Assembly: GCA_002360535.1 (NCBI GenBank) | Contig: DEQR01000062.1 | Span: 33,488-97,487, forward strand | Length of the DNA: 64,000 nucleotides | Source of the DNA: Thiobacillus sp. UBA3361 | GTDB lineage: Bacteria > Pseudomonadota > Gammaproteobacteria > Burkholderiales > Thiobacillaceae | Direction: 5' to 3' | Part shown: one piece after another, positions 42,749 to 50,926 of the stretch | Layout: each line of letters opens with the position of its first letter | Numbering within the stretch: position 1 is the first letter of the stretch | Made by a program: the position numbers and the translations under genes | Notes under the pieces: generated by a model | What the model saw: the letters and a program-made list of their open reading frames with translations, nothing else | Database searches by the model: none | What the model was told of the DNA's origin: nothing

Positions 42749-43327
42749 CTAGGGCGTTCCTCCGCGCTCAAAAACGAGTGCATTCTTGATGCATGATCTT
42801 GTGGATGGATAACGTTGGTTGCTCTCGTTGACCAGCCTGTAATAAGTTTCCCGGGATATCGGCTCTTCAATCTGCCTTAACACCAGTTTGTCAAGGTAAT
42901 GGGATACTTTGGGTGATAACGTAATAGCCCGCAAAACCCTCACAGTATTCGTAGTTGTTTCTACCGCCTCCACAGTGAGACAATAGCGTGCCTTACTTAA
43001 TATTTTAGACGCCTGTGGCTTAATAAAAGATGGGTACAAAGTTGCGTTGTATACACAGTCGCCATCGATTACTGTTTGACCATTAAGTGCGAATGAGTAG
43101 ATGAATCGAAGAAGTTTGCCGTCTGGAAGCAAGCCGAATCGTGTTTCACCGCTCCTTAATGCTTGCTCCTCATCCTTAGTCATATTATCTAAGCCGATGA
43201 TCAATCTCGGACATCCACCATCCCATTCGAAGCGCGTCCCTTCGGGCAGCGCTAAATAATACTGAGACCCCACGGCCAACTTTATCAATCCACCATCAAC
43301 CACATCTGCTACTGAAGAATCATTCAT
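42749..43327 (-). CDS. Unknown protein (192 aa)
   Basis: Not recognised. 192 residues, beta-rich in the first two thirds (LIKLAVGSQYYLALPEGTRF; RFGLLPDGKLLRFIYSFAL) and helical at the end. AAAGGA before the ATG supports the start. A perfect 10-bp hairpin (43357-43379) lies upstream, between it and the methyltransferase gene. Its AT-rich codon use is like the adjoining methyltransferase genes. Confidence 0.55.
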   Translation of the reverse strand: MNDSSVADVVDGGLIKLAVGSQYYLALPEGTRFEWDGGCPRLIIGLDNMTKDEEQALRSGETRFGLLPDGKLLRFIYSFALNGQTVIDGDCVYNATLYPSFIKPQASKILSKARYCLTVEAVETTTNTVRVLRAITLSPKVSHYLDKLVLRQIEEPISRETYYRLVNESNQRYPSTRSCIKNALVFERGGTP

Positions 43328-43356
43328 TATCTTTTCCTTTGATTATGTTTATTAAT

Positions 43357-43379
43357 GCAACCCAGACTGTCTGGGTTGC
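43357..43379. repeat. Intercistronic hairpin GCAACCCAGA-CTG-TCTGGGTTGC
   Basis: Perfect 10-bp stem with 3-base loop in the gap between the beta-type methyltransferase gene and the next gene. It is not followed by a T-run on the minus strand, so it is not a classical terminator. Similar hairpins lie in other gaps of this leftward gene series. Confidence 0.7.
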
Positions 43380-43403
43380 CTCCACTTTGGCAATAGCCCG
43401 TTG

Positions 43404-44174
43404 CTATTTGCCTTCCTGTGTTTCTACGAGTCTTTGTATAGACACGTTGAAGTACTCTTCATTAATCTCGAATCCAACGTAGTCGCGGCCAAGATTCCTT
43501 GCCGCCACGGCGGTGGTGCCTGACCCCATGCAAGGATCAAGAATCACGTCACCGGGTCGGCTCGACGATTCGATGAGGTGTTGCATTAGCTTCAGGGGCT
43601 TTTCCGTCGGATGCCGTTTGGAACGGCCAGAAGGAAACTCCCAGACAGCGCCTTTACAGTACTGATTGAAGGTGCCGCCAGGTTTCTTCCCGTATACGCA
43701 AGCTTCGACGCTGGAAAGCCACACCACTTTGCCGTGCATCGGGCTTGGGTTTGTTTTTTTCCAGATACCCAGTCGGGTGGCGTATCCGAGTTTCTTGAGC
43801 ATCCCCCGTATTTCAGATATCTGCTCGAAGCCACAGAAGACATATACCGAGCCTGTCACCACTCGGTCGATCTCCCTGATAAACGGCTCGACGCTGAAAG
43901 TTACGGCATCGGCCGCCCCCTTGTTCAGTTCCCTCATGCCTGGCTGGAATCCATGGCATTCACCGTAAGGGATATCGGTCAACACCATCGTCACCGACCT
44001 GTCCGGCAGGCGCTTCAGGCCTTGCATACAATCCTCCTTGAAGATCGTGTTGCGCAGCTCTGGGATTGGCAGGCTAATGTCCGTCCTCTTTTTCCCAGCG
44101 GGGTGTGCTGGGTTATTCCCTTGATTGGTGTTAAATGATTTGTTGTTTATTTTCAAATTAGAAATCATTGTCAT
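43404..44174 (-). CDS. Orphan DNA methyltransferase (beta-type, DIPY motif)
   Basis: 256 residues. Motif IV is LTDIPYG, a variant of DPPY, near residue 67, followed at the C-terminus by motif I DPCMGSGTTAVAARNLG and the EINEEYF segment, so the order is that of beta-class N4-cytosine or N6-adenine enzymes. HPTEKPLKLM precedes motif I as usual. No restriction gene adjoins it; on mobile elements such enzymes often protect against host restriction. A ribosome site AGGAAA precedes the ATG. Confidence 0.85.
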   Translation of the reverse strand: MTMISNLKINNKSFNTNQGNNPAHPAGKKRTDISLPIPELRNTIFKEDCMQGLKRLPDRSVTMVLTDIPYGECHGFQPGMRELNKGAADAVTFSVEPFIREIDRVVTGSVYVFCGFEQISEIRGMLKKLGYATRLGIWKKTNPSPMHGKVVWLSSVEACVYGKKPGGTFNQYCKGAVWEFPSGRSKRHPTEKPLKLMQHLIESSSRPGDVILDPCMGSGTTAVAARNLGRDYVGFEINEEYFNVSIQRLVETQEGK

Positions 44175-44201
44175 TATTTCCTATTGCATTTCTTTTTTTA
44201 A

Positions 44202-44224
44202 GCATCCCGGGCCACCCGGGATGC
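44202..44224. repeat. Intercistronic hairpin GCATCCCGGG-CCA-CCCGGGATGC
   Basis: Perfect 10-bp stem with a 3-base loop between two methyltransferase genes. In the direction of transcription it is followed by As, not Ts, so it may affect RNA stability or processing rather than termination. Confidence 0.7.
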
Positions 44225-44252
44225 CACCTCGTTGATGATTTGTGTTTTTGCA

Positions 44253-45269
44253 TCAGCTCATCAAAACTGATTTTTGGTATTGCCGTTTGGCACTCATGTC
44301 GATTTCACTCGCCAAACGTCTTGCTCCCTTATGCAGACCCAGCTCCTCGCTCAAACCATCGGAGTAGATCAGCACCTCGCTGGATTGCTTTTCTTTGCTC
44401 ATCCCGTACGACCAGGCCGGGGTCTGAATCACGTGACCGGCGTAGAGTTGTCGGATGGCTGGGCAGTCGTTGTAAGAAAGCAACCAGTGGGATTTCCGTT
44501 GTCTCAGCGCCGACACCAGGGCCGCATGATCGAAGTGCTTATGGGTGTCCCCTCGCACTCCATACAGATTCGAGTGCTTCAGCAGGTAGGGCGGGTCCAG
44601 GTAGGCGAAGTCCACTGGCAACGAGGACAATGTCTCCCGGAAATCCGCTTGGCTGACCTGAAGGTTTGGACTCCTGAACTTCCCCAGATTCCGGATTGCG
44701 GAAGGGGTGAAGCGGGTGTCTCTGGGACCGGCCATACCGCCGGACAGGGTGAGTCCGGAGAAACTCGCACGATTCAGTACGAAGAACACCGCCGCCCGAT
44801 CCTGGCCAGACAATCCTTCGCACTGAGCTTGCAGGGCCTGGAACTGCGACTGGCTGAGCGGGTAGAACTTGGATACGCGCTCGGCCAAGGCCTTGGCATC
44901 CCTAAGTGCCCAGTGCCAGAAGTCTGTGAGGGGTCCGAGGACATCGAATCCCTGAACTTGCACCCCACAATCGGCAGCGGCGATCTCGATGGCTCCGCCA
45001 CCGATGAAGGGCGAGATCAGTGTTTGGGTGCGACCGACAATCAAGGGCAGGATGTGTTTGACCGCTCGAGACTTGCCGCCCGGATAACGGAGGGGAGACA
45101 GGCTTCTTTGCTTTGTGTCTTGCTGCTTATGACTCTCGGACGTTCCGCCGCCATGTTTAGGCGGTGAAACAATCCCCAAGATCCCTTGGTGGATTCGTTT
45201 GTTGTTGTTTGTCGGCACCCCAGCATTTCGTTGGGTATGCCTGGAAGTGTTGTTATTTTCATTGATCAT
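44253..45269 (-). CDS. Orphan Dam-like N6-adenine methyltransferase (D12 class)
   Basis: 338 residues. LRYPGGKSRAVKHILPLI, SPFIGGGAIEIAAADCG (motif I) and FAYLDPPYLLKHSNLYG (motif IV) are those of the D12/Dam (alpha) class of N6-adenine methyltransferases. An N-terminal extension of about 55 residues rich in N, T and Q is unusual. No partner nuclease is present. With the beta-type enzyme and ArdC it forms an antirestriction set for the element (inference). AGAGG about nine bases before the ATG supports the start. Confidence 0.88.
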   Translation of the reverse strand: MINENNNTSRHTQRNAGVPTNNNKRIHQGILGIVSPPKHGGGTSESHKQQDTKQRSLSPLRYPGGKSRAVKHILPLIVGRTQTLISPFIGGGAIEIAAADCGVQVQGFDVLGPLTDFWHWALRDAKALAERVSKFYPLSQSQFQALQAQCEGLSGQDRAAVFFVLNRASFSGLTLSGGMAGPRDTRFTPSAIRNLGKFRSPNLQVSQADFRETLSSLPVDFAYLDPPYLLKHSNLYGVRGDTHKHFDHAALVSALRQRKSHWLLSYNDCPAIRQLYAGHVIQTPAWSYGMSKEKQSSEVLIYSDGLSEELGLHKGARRLASEIDMSAKRQYQKSVLMS

Positions 45270-45310
45270 TATTTTTTTACCTCTTGTTGTGTTTGTTAAT
45301 CTTTGTTATT

Positions 45311-45338
45311 GGCGGGGGCGCATCACTGCAGCCCCGCC
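45311..45338 (+). terminator. Possible rho-independent terminator (plus strand)
   Basis: GGCGGGG (45311) pairs with CCCCGCC (45332), followed on the plus strand by GTGTTTTTATT. No plus-strand gene lies directly upstream, so it may only block stray transcription or be another intercistronic hairpin of the leftward series. Confidence 0.4.
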
Positions 45339-45470
45339 GTGTTTTTATTGGTCACCAAAAAGCCGGCTTGCTTCTCGGTGATTTACAACTTCCAAATTGT
45401 TAAAGAACAGGACCGCCTTGCTCCGCCTTGGCTTATTGGCATTCCAACAGCCAAGGCGGCGTATTACTTG

Positions 45471-45680
45471 TTAACTACTCATACTTATTTCCATTCCTCC
45501 CCTCTCGTTTATTTTCTGGGTCAACCAGTTTTCGATATCCTGTTCCACCCAACCAACAGACCTTGGACCGAGATTGATCGGTTTAGGGAATATCCCTTGG
45601 GTCAATCTCAGATAAATCGTCGACCGGGCCAAACCCGTTCTTTTCTTAACTTCTGGCAATCTCAGTATCGTTATCGCCAC
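45471..45680 (-). CDS. AlpA-type transcription regulator
   Basis: 69 residues with the AlpA/MerR-like helix-turn-helix: LRLPEVKKRTGLARSTIYLR and a wing INLGPRSVGWVEQDIENWL. AlpA proteins activate integrase or excision genes in P4-like elements. The start is set at the GTG at 45680, six bases after AAGGAG; an ATG two codons earlier touches that site and is less likely. Three 14-bp palindromes in the upstream gap are candidate operators for this or the second AlpA-like protein. Confidence 0.82.
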   Translation of the reverse strand: MAITILRLPEVKKRTGLARSTIYLRLTQGIFPKPINLGPRSVGWVEQDIENWLTQKINERGGMEISMSS

Positions 45681-45752
45681 TTTCATCTCCTTTTTGTTTG
45701 CTTGTGTGTTTCGAACACAGAATCCAGTTTTCCAGACATGAGGGCGATTGAC

Positions 45753-45907
45753 ACCGCAATTGCGGTCAGCTCACCCCCCCTAGCGATAGCCAACTACTCA
45801 ATCCCAAGGGACAACCCTGTGTCTCCATGTGCTCTAACTCGGAACGAATTAAATAAAATTAGGGGATTGTTGACACCGCAATTGCGGTGGCTGACCGCAA
45901 TTGCGGT
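45753..45907. promoter_or_regulatory. Three perfect palindromes ACCGCAATTGCGGT
   Basis: Identical 14-bp palindromes at 45753-45766, 45875-45888 and 45894-45907. The last two form a larger symmetric unit, TGACACCGCAATTGCGGT facing ACCGCAATTGCGGTGTCA around GGCTG. They lie in the 270-bp gap between the replication gene and alpA. Such sites fit binding of a dimeric repressor or a replication initiator. Confidence 0.8.
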
Positions 45908-45955
45908 GTCAAAACAAATGGAATGGGATTTCGCCTGAAGGCGCCGATGCCGGGA

Positions 45956-46759
45956 TTAACGTCCCAAGGCGCGCAATGCGTTTTTCAAGGTATGGCGGGC
46001 ATAGCGTTCGGCATCGGGACCACGCCGCGGGCTGGCATGCCCGATCAGGTGCCGTAACACAACGTCCTCATCCATGCCGTGGCGCAGGGCGCCGACTGCC
46101 CAACCGAACTCCATTCGGCTCTCGTCCCGCACTGGGTGGAGCCCCCGGTCCGATGCTCTAGGACAGTTACGTTGTTGAAGCATCACGCCCGCATCGTGGG
46201 AAGAGAACGTGCTTGCCGCTTCTGCTAGGGTTTGTGTCGGGTCATAAGTGGGCGTGATGCTGGTGACGATCAGGTTCACCCAGGCATCCCGGCTGGGTTT
46301 TCGATTTCGAAAGCCCGGTAAACGGCCATAGTGCTCGCCAGAGACGCTACCCGGGTCACTCCCGATGCGTGCCACCAGCCACTGCTGCACGATTTTCCTT
46401 TCCTCTTCGCCCTGGGTACTGGTCAACGCCAGCCAGATCTGACAGTTGCCCGGACTGGTCTCGACCACGGCGGCGCGTTATTTCTTGGCAATGCGTCTGG
46501 ACAGCTCGATGCCTACGTCATCTAGGAACACCAAGGGCCAGTCAGGACCTCGGGCCGGCCGGACGTAGATGTCCGCCCCCGCAGCGTTGGAGTGTCGTAG
46601 CCAAGGCAGGCTACGCTCTACGCCAGCTGTATCGCTGTCCTGCAATCCTGGTATGAACCGACCACCATTGCTGCGCCAGGAGACGGCCAAGTCGTAGCGG
46701 TCTACCCCAACCGTCTCCAGCCAGGACAGGAACCGATCGATCTGTTGGATCGGCCGCAT
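45956..46759 (-). pseudogene. RepB-type primase-like gene interrupted by an in-frame TAA
   Basis: Two open pieces in the same frame: residues 1-93 (MRPIQQIDRFLSWLETVGVD to ELSRRIAKK) and a second part starting RAAVVETSPGNCQIWLALTS. WPLVFLDDVG followed by VVETSPGNCQIWL is the core of RepB/DNA-primase proteins of plasmids, and it continues correctly across the stop TAA at 46478-46480, which replaces one codon. A restart at the GTG at 46468 could give a 170-residue C-terminal protein. Unless the stop is read through, the replication module is damaged. The same disruption could also be a sequencing error. Confidence 0.7.
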
Positions 46760-46771
46760 GTCTTATCTCCC

Positions 46772-48535
46772 CTATCGGGGGGCGTGTGCTTCAATGGGGA
46801 GACAAACGACGGGCAGCGGGAAACTCACCGGGCTGGAAACCCGTGCAGGACTGGGATTGCGGTCGATGGGGGGAGTTTGGAGAGTTCCTACCGGCTCACC
46901 ATTGGGTAGGATGGACTGGCTTCGCGTAGGGGGGATTAGGAAACTCACCGAACTCTCCGGGCGGCTTGATACGTCAGTAAAATCAAGCGATTGCTGAGGT
47001 GAGTTTGGTATCCGAGCCACTAGCCACTTGGTGGCGTGCTTGTAGGTTCCTGCGTTCTCCAGACGAAAGCCACCCTCGATCCGGCGCACGTACTTGGATA
47101 GGAATCGCCCGAGGATGCGCTGGTTGATCCGCCCTTTCTCCCCTGCCACTTCCTCCAAAGCGTCCATGAGCTGGTATTGCGCATCGCTACCCTCATAGGT
47201 GGCTTGGGCGATGGCCTCGGTAACCGTCGCCGCCTTGTCGCCGAATACGGCGTGCCAGGCAGCCAGCAGGCTACGCAGGTGTTGTCGGATGGGATCGGCA
47301 TCCTCCATGTCGGCGATGGACAGGCAAGGATCCGGCATGCCCAGCCAAACCAGGGATGCCCGCACCCAGTCGGACCATTCCTCGAACCGGCCATAAGGCT
47401 TGAGTTCCATCCTGGGCCGGCCAGCCGTATGGTGGGCGCGCAGGATAGTCAATGCCGCGTTCACCAGCTCATCGCGATGCTCGGGGATGTACTCGTAGAG
47501 GTTCCGGCTGAATAAGCGCTGTTCCGGTCGCTCGGTCTGGGGGTCCAGGTCGGAGGGCAGCACGCGGGTGGTGAGATCGCCCTTAAAGGTGAGGTTGTTG
47601 CCAGTGCACATCCAGAAGGTGCTGGTAGGCACGGTGACTGTCTTGGAGGCACCCAGGATGCGATCCTGGTAGGTCTCCTGGGTGAGCACGGAGCACATCA
47701 CGTCGCTGTTCCATACGTGCTCCACGTTGTCGACGCTGGCGATGGGATCGCCGGCCAGGAGGACGGCGAAGACTCTCTTGCGCTCCTCGTTGGTGTCCGG
47801 CGCCGGGGGGATGACCGCAGCCCGCCGCCCGGTGGCGATCAGCGCTACCACGTCGGCCAGCAAGGACTTGCCAGAGGCCATCTTGGGCGCCCGGAAGGCG
47901 TGCATCGGGGCGGAACGGATGGAACGGCGGATCAGACCCGAGAGAATCGCCGATAGGGCAACGCTCTCGTCATGAGGCTCCGAAAAGGGGAAGCCTTGAA
48001 TGACATCGCGCAGCTTGGCAAGGGCAGCCAGGGCGTCAGTACGACTCGGCTGGTGCGCTATGGGGGTGAACTGGGTGGAGGAACGGAACAGTAGTCCCGT
48101 CTGGTCATCGTAACCCTGAATATCAAGGATGGACCCGTCCGGCCTTAGGGTGGGCGCCTCGATGATGCCGGTGAGTACCGGGACCCGCCATTGCCCGACG
48201 CGGGCGAGATAGGCATCCACTACCGGGCGTGGACAGTTGATCCGCTCGTATGACTTTTGCCCTTTGCGTTCCCACACGGCCGCCCGGGTCAGGCCTTCTG
48301 TAAGCCAGGCCGCATCCACTGGGATCAGGGTCAAGGCACCATCCGGGCGCCGAATGCCACGAACGGTCATGGCGGACTGGACGACCGGACGCACCAGAAG
48401 GGTGCCACGCTGGTAGATCTCGGTCGGTGATTGGATCAGCGCCAGCTCGGCGGCATCGACACAGGCGGGTAGTTCACCCCCCTCCCACAAGATGGTTGAA
48501 CGCTTCTGTAGTGTTGGTTGGGTGGGGCTGGCCAT
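46772..48535 (-). CDS. Plasmid/island replication ATPase-like protein
   Basis: 587 residues. The middle has an ATPase-like core with a degenerate Walker A FRAPKMASGKSLLADVVALI, then EERKRVFAVLLAGDPIASVD and a sensor region STFWMCTGNNLTFKGDLTTR; it resembles helicase-like proteins encoded next to RepB-type primases in integrative elements. The C-terminal 80 residues are low-complexity. It is followed 12 bases later by the interrupted primase-like gene and preceded by an AlpA-like gene, forming a three-gene leftward operon. Confidence 0.75.
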   Translation of the reverse strand: MASPTQPTLQKRSTILWEGGELPACVDAAELALIQSPTEIYQRGTLLVRPVVQSAMTVRGIRRPDGALTLIPVDAAWLTEGLTRAAVWERKGQKSYERINCPRPVVDAYLARVGQWRVPVLTGIIEAPTLRPDGSILDIQGYDDQTGLLFRSSTQFTPIAHQPSRTDALAALAKLRDVIQGFPFSEPHDESVALSAILSGLIRRSIRSAPMHAFRAPKMASGKSLLADVVALIATGRRAAVIPPAPDTNEERKRVFAVLLAGDPIASVDNVEHVWNSDVMCSVLTQETYQDRILGASKTVTVPTSTFWMCTGNNLTFKGDLTTRVLPSDLDPQTERPEQRLFSRNLYEYIPEHRDELVNAALTILRAHHTAGRPRMELKPYGRFEEWSDWVRASLVWLGMPDPCLSIADMEDADPIRQHLRSLLAAWHAVFGDKAATVTEAIAQATYEGSDAQYQLMDALEEVAGEKGRINQRILGRFLSKYVRRIEGGFRLENAGTYKHATKWLVARIPNSPQQSLDFTDVSSRPESSVSFLIPPTRSQSILPNGEPVGTLQTPPIDRNPSPARVSSPVSFPLPVVCLPIEAHAPR

Positions 48536-48536
48536 G

Positions 48537-48737
48537 TCAGCCCCCTACATGGTCTTGCTGACGGGTAGGTGAACTCAGCCTAGCCTGTAGCCAGATGTTT
48601 AGTTGTTCAGGCTGCCAATAGCAGCGACGCCCAATATGCATGGGCTTGGGCAGGACCCCTTTATCCACCCAGTAATCAATGGTTCGGACCGACACGCTCA
48701 AAATGTCGGCAAGGCTCTTCTTGGTTACGACTCGCAT
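48537..48737 (-). CDS. Second AlpA-type helix-turn-helix protein
   Basis: 66 residues with VVTKKSLADILSVSVRTIDY for the helix-turn-helix and HIGRRCYWQPEQLNIWLQAR for the wing. It begins the replication operon; its stop lies one base before the next start codon. It probably regulates replication or excision of the island. AAAGGAG upstream of the ATG supports the start. Confidence 0.8.
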   Translation of the reverse strand: MRVVTKKSLADILSVSVRTIDYWVDKGVLPKPMHIGRRCYWQPEQLNIWLQARLSSPTRQQDHVGG

Positions 48738-49262
48738 AGCGCACTCCTTTCAGGCAGTTGAAGGAAAGTGCGTGAAACCATTCACGCGAGTCGTGTAGGC
48801 ATGAGTTTTATATGTAGAAAGGAATCAACATTGAAGATCTGCTGGTATTAGTGTTGGCGCTGTGTGTTGGTTTTATTCATGCGGGCTACATTAACGTGTA
48901 GAAGTTCAGACGTGACCCAACTCCAGCTCAACCGCCACTTGGAATCAGAACCGACCTGATAGACCCTCGCCAATGCAGTCATACGGCAGTCCGGCTCCCT
49001 CTGAAACCTGCCGAACGGCCAACTTCAGCTCCTCGGCCTTTGCAGCCTGCCATCTCAACTTAACTTAACGACCGCTGCTTGGCGGTCTGCTGTCGCTCAG
49101 ACGCAGTGGTTCCACGAGTGAAACCACCGATGAGAGCCGGGGACGCCGCGCAATGCGCCATTGCTGGGCCTTCGACGCTTCAGATCGGCTCTACAGGGCC
49201 GAGCATTGGGTTGATCTGAATTGTGTTTCGCCTTCGTCGAGTGCGAGCGTAATGTCGGCACC
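48738..49262. other. Intergenic region without a supported gene
   Basis: I see no gene, tRNA or repeat here. The sequence separates the leftward replication operon from the rightward RiPP operon and runs into a transposase remnant, so it is probably decayed insertion sequence and the operon promoter. Confidence 0.5.
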
Positions 49263-49540
49263 ATGACCTGTCGGGAGCGCAGCTACTACATCACTTCCCT
49301 GCCGGCTGACGCCAAGTGCATTGCTAGTGCCTTGAGCAGCCATCGGGAAAGTCGAGAACCGACTTCACTGGTGCCTCGACTTCCAGTTCTACGAACACTA
49401 GGCCACCCTGCGCACTGGCTATGCCGCCAACAATCTCGCCATTGTCCGCCACAACGTGATGAGCCTCCTTCGACTGAACACCTCTCGCAAGGGCAGCATT
49501 AAGACTTAGCGCATGCTGGCGACCACCTCGGACCAGTGTT
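49263..49540 (+). pseudogene. ISAs1-family transposase remnant
   Basis: The C-terminal part of an ISAs1-type transposase can be followed through a frame change near 49355 and at least two stops: RSYYITSLPADAKCIA, then NRLHWCLDFQFYE, then RTGYAANNLAIVRHNVMSLL and RKGSIKT. No terminal repeats were identified. It shows that insertion sequences helped to assemble this part of the island, directly upstream of the RiPP cluster. Confidence 0.7.
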
Positions 49541-49584
49541 CCGAGCCGAATTGCCCACCGCGATGGGATACAGTGCAATAACTA

Positions 49585-49593
49585 TGCTATATT
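49585..49593 (+). promoter_or_regulatory. Possible extended -10 promoter of the RiPP operon
   Basis: TGCTATATT fits an extended -10 box (TG-n-TATAAT) about 44 bases before the precursor start. A short hairpin GTGCG-TATCC-CGCAC follows in the presumed leader. No clear -35 box is seen. Confidence 0.35.
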
Positions 49594-49636
49594 GAAAAGC
49601 GTGCGTATCCCGCACTTAAATCAAGGGAGAATGAAT

Positions 49637-49882
49637 ATGGCCATTTCAAGTATCGAACTTGAAGACGTACAAAAAATTCTTGGTCGCGCAATTATGGATG
49701 GTGACTTTCGGGCGAAACTTATTGCCGACCCCGAGGGGGTGCTTAAGATTCTCGGCTATGGGAATCTATCGGCCGACGCCATCAATTTCTTCAAGTCGCT
49801 GGGCGTCGGCACCTTCCCAGACGCTGCCGATGAGGTGGAAGCCCGCCTCGGGGGACGTGCTGTCGTAGGTCTCTGGATATAA
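49637..49882 (+). CDS. RiPP precursor peptide, Os1348/NHLP-clan type
   Basis: 81 residues. The leader (SIELEDVQKILGRAIMDGDF, RAKLIADPEGVLKILGYG, LSADAINFFKSLG) is like the nitrile hydratase/Nif11-like leaders of the NHLP clan, in particular the Os1348 group. The C-terminal end is short: after a glutamate-rich helix comes EARLGGRAVVGLWI, so the core is likely only 7 to 11 residues. GGGAG seven bases before the ATG at 49637 selects this start over the ATG two codons earlier. It is followed by two radical SAM genes and a protease gene. Confidence 0.75.
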   Translation: MAISSIELEDVQKILGRAIMDGDFRAKLIADPEGVLKILGYGNLSADAINFFKSLGVGTFPDAADEVEARLGGRAVVGLWI

Positions 49883-49945
49883 GTCTATCCGGTCGGCGCG
49901 GTCGCTAACGGCCAGCGTTTTGGAATGGGTTAGGTTGCGCTAATC

Positions 49946-50926
49946 ATGGATCGATTTGGCGTGCGCAATCTGGCGCTAATTCCCAGCTGGGAGTGTGATA
50001 TTGCCTGCCATCATTGCGTATTCAACTCCTCACCTAGGACGAAGGGGCGACTTGATCTTGTTCAGGCGCTCCAGTTTATTGATGAGTTGATCGGTTGTTC
50101 TAGCATTGAAATCGTGACGATTTCGGGCGGGGAAGTCTTTGTCGATCACGATTATGTGCTCGCCGTGGCCCAGCATTGCGCAAAGCGTCCCGTTAACTTC
50201 CGCATCGTAACCAACGCCAGCTTCGCGGTCTCCGACGAGGCGGCGACAGCTCAGCTCCTGCCCTTATGCGACGCTGGTCTACATTCCATTTGTGTCAGCT
50301 GGGATCGTTTCCACGAAACTTTTATTTCCGCTGAGCGTGTGAAGACGGCGATCCGCACCTGTCGCCGCCTTGGCATCACGGTCGAAATGACCTGCGTAGT
50401 GAGCCGTGAGTCCCGCATTGAGGATGCGCTTGCGGCGCTCGAAGAGGAAGGATATGAGCTGCGAGTAGTGCAGGTTAAGGCCTTACCGATCGGTCGTGGA
50501 GCGAAAAAACTCAAACCGGAAAGCCTCTTTCCCGCTTCCTATTGGGAGCGCGGACGGGCTTGTCGTTCCGACTTCGATACCATAGCTATCGTGCGCGACG
50601 GTACAGTCTACCCGTGTTGCGCTGTCGGCGGCTTCACCGATGCGATTGCGCTTGGCCGCTATCCCAATGAGAGTGCGGCTGGGCTCCTGGCGCGCCGACG
50701 CGATAGTTTCAAATGGTCGATGCTGGCCGCACGCGGTCCTACACAACTCATGAGTTGCGCCAGCGCAGAGGAATTGGCTGCGGTCGGCGCCGATCCAGCA
50801 TCACATGACTGCGTCAATTGCCATCGCCTCTTTAGCTCCGGTCTTGGGGCGACCCTGGTCGACCGCGCCAAGTCCGAGGTTGACGAGACCGCGATGCGGC
50901 TTATGAAACTGAGCGGGGTGGCATGA
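49946..50926 (+). CDS. Radical SAM enzyme of the RiPP cluster
   Basis: 326 residues. CDIACHHC (C17, C21, C24) gives the CxxxCxxC iron-sulfur site, ISGGEVF the usual AdoMet contact. A C-terminal cysteine region (GRACRSD, VYPCCAVGG, SHDCVNCHRLF) resembles a SPASM or twitch domain that binds extra clusters. Such enzymes form thioether, carbon-carbon or other crosslinks in peptides. It starts 63 bases after the precursor gene and overlaps the next gene by four bases (ATGA). Confidence 0.88.
   Translation: MDRFGVRNLALIPSWECDIACHHCVFNSSPRTKGRLDLVQALQFIDELIGCSSIEIVTISGGEVFVDHDYVLAVAQHCAKRPVNFRIVTNASFAVSDEAATAQLLPLCDAGLHSICVSWDRFHETFISAERVKTAIRTCRRLGITVEMTCVVSRESRIEDALAALEEEGYELRVVQVKALPIGRGAKKLKPESLFPASYWERGRACRSDFDTIAIVRDGTVYPCCAVGGFTDAIALGRYPNESAAGLLARRRDSFKWSMLAARGPTQLMSCASAEELAAVGADPASHDCVNCHRLFSSGLGATLVDRAKSEVDETAMRLMKLSGVA

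Noticed and set aside
42604..42870. 88-codon minus-strand frame
   Set aside because: It overlaps the end of the better supported 192-residue gene out of frame and has no ribosome site.
44202..44224. Rho-independent terminator
   Set aside because: The strong hairpin is followed by As and not Ts in the direction of the flanking genes.
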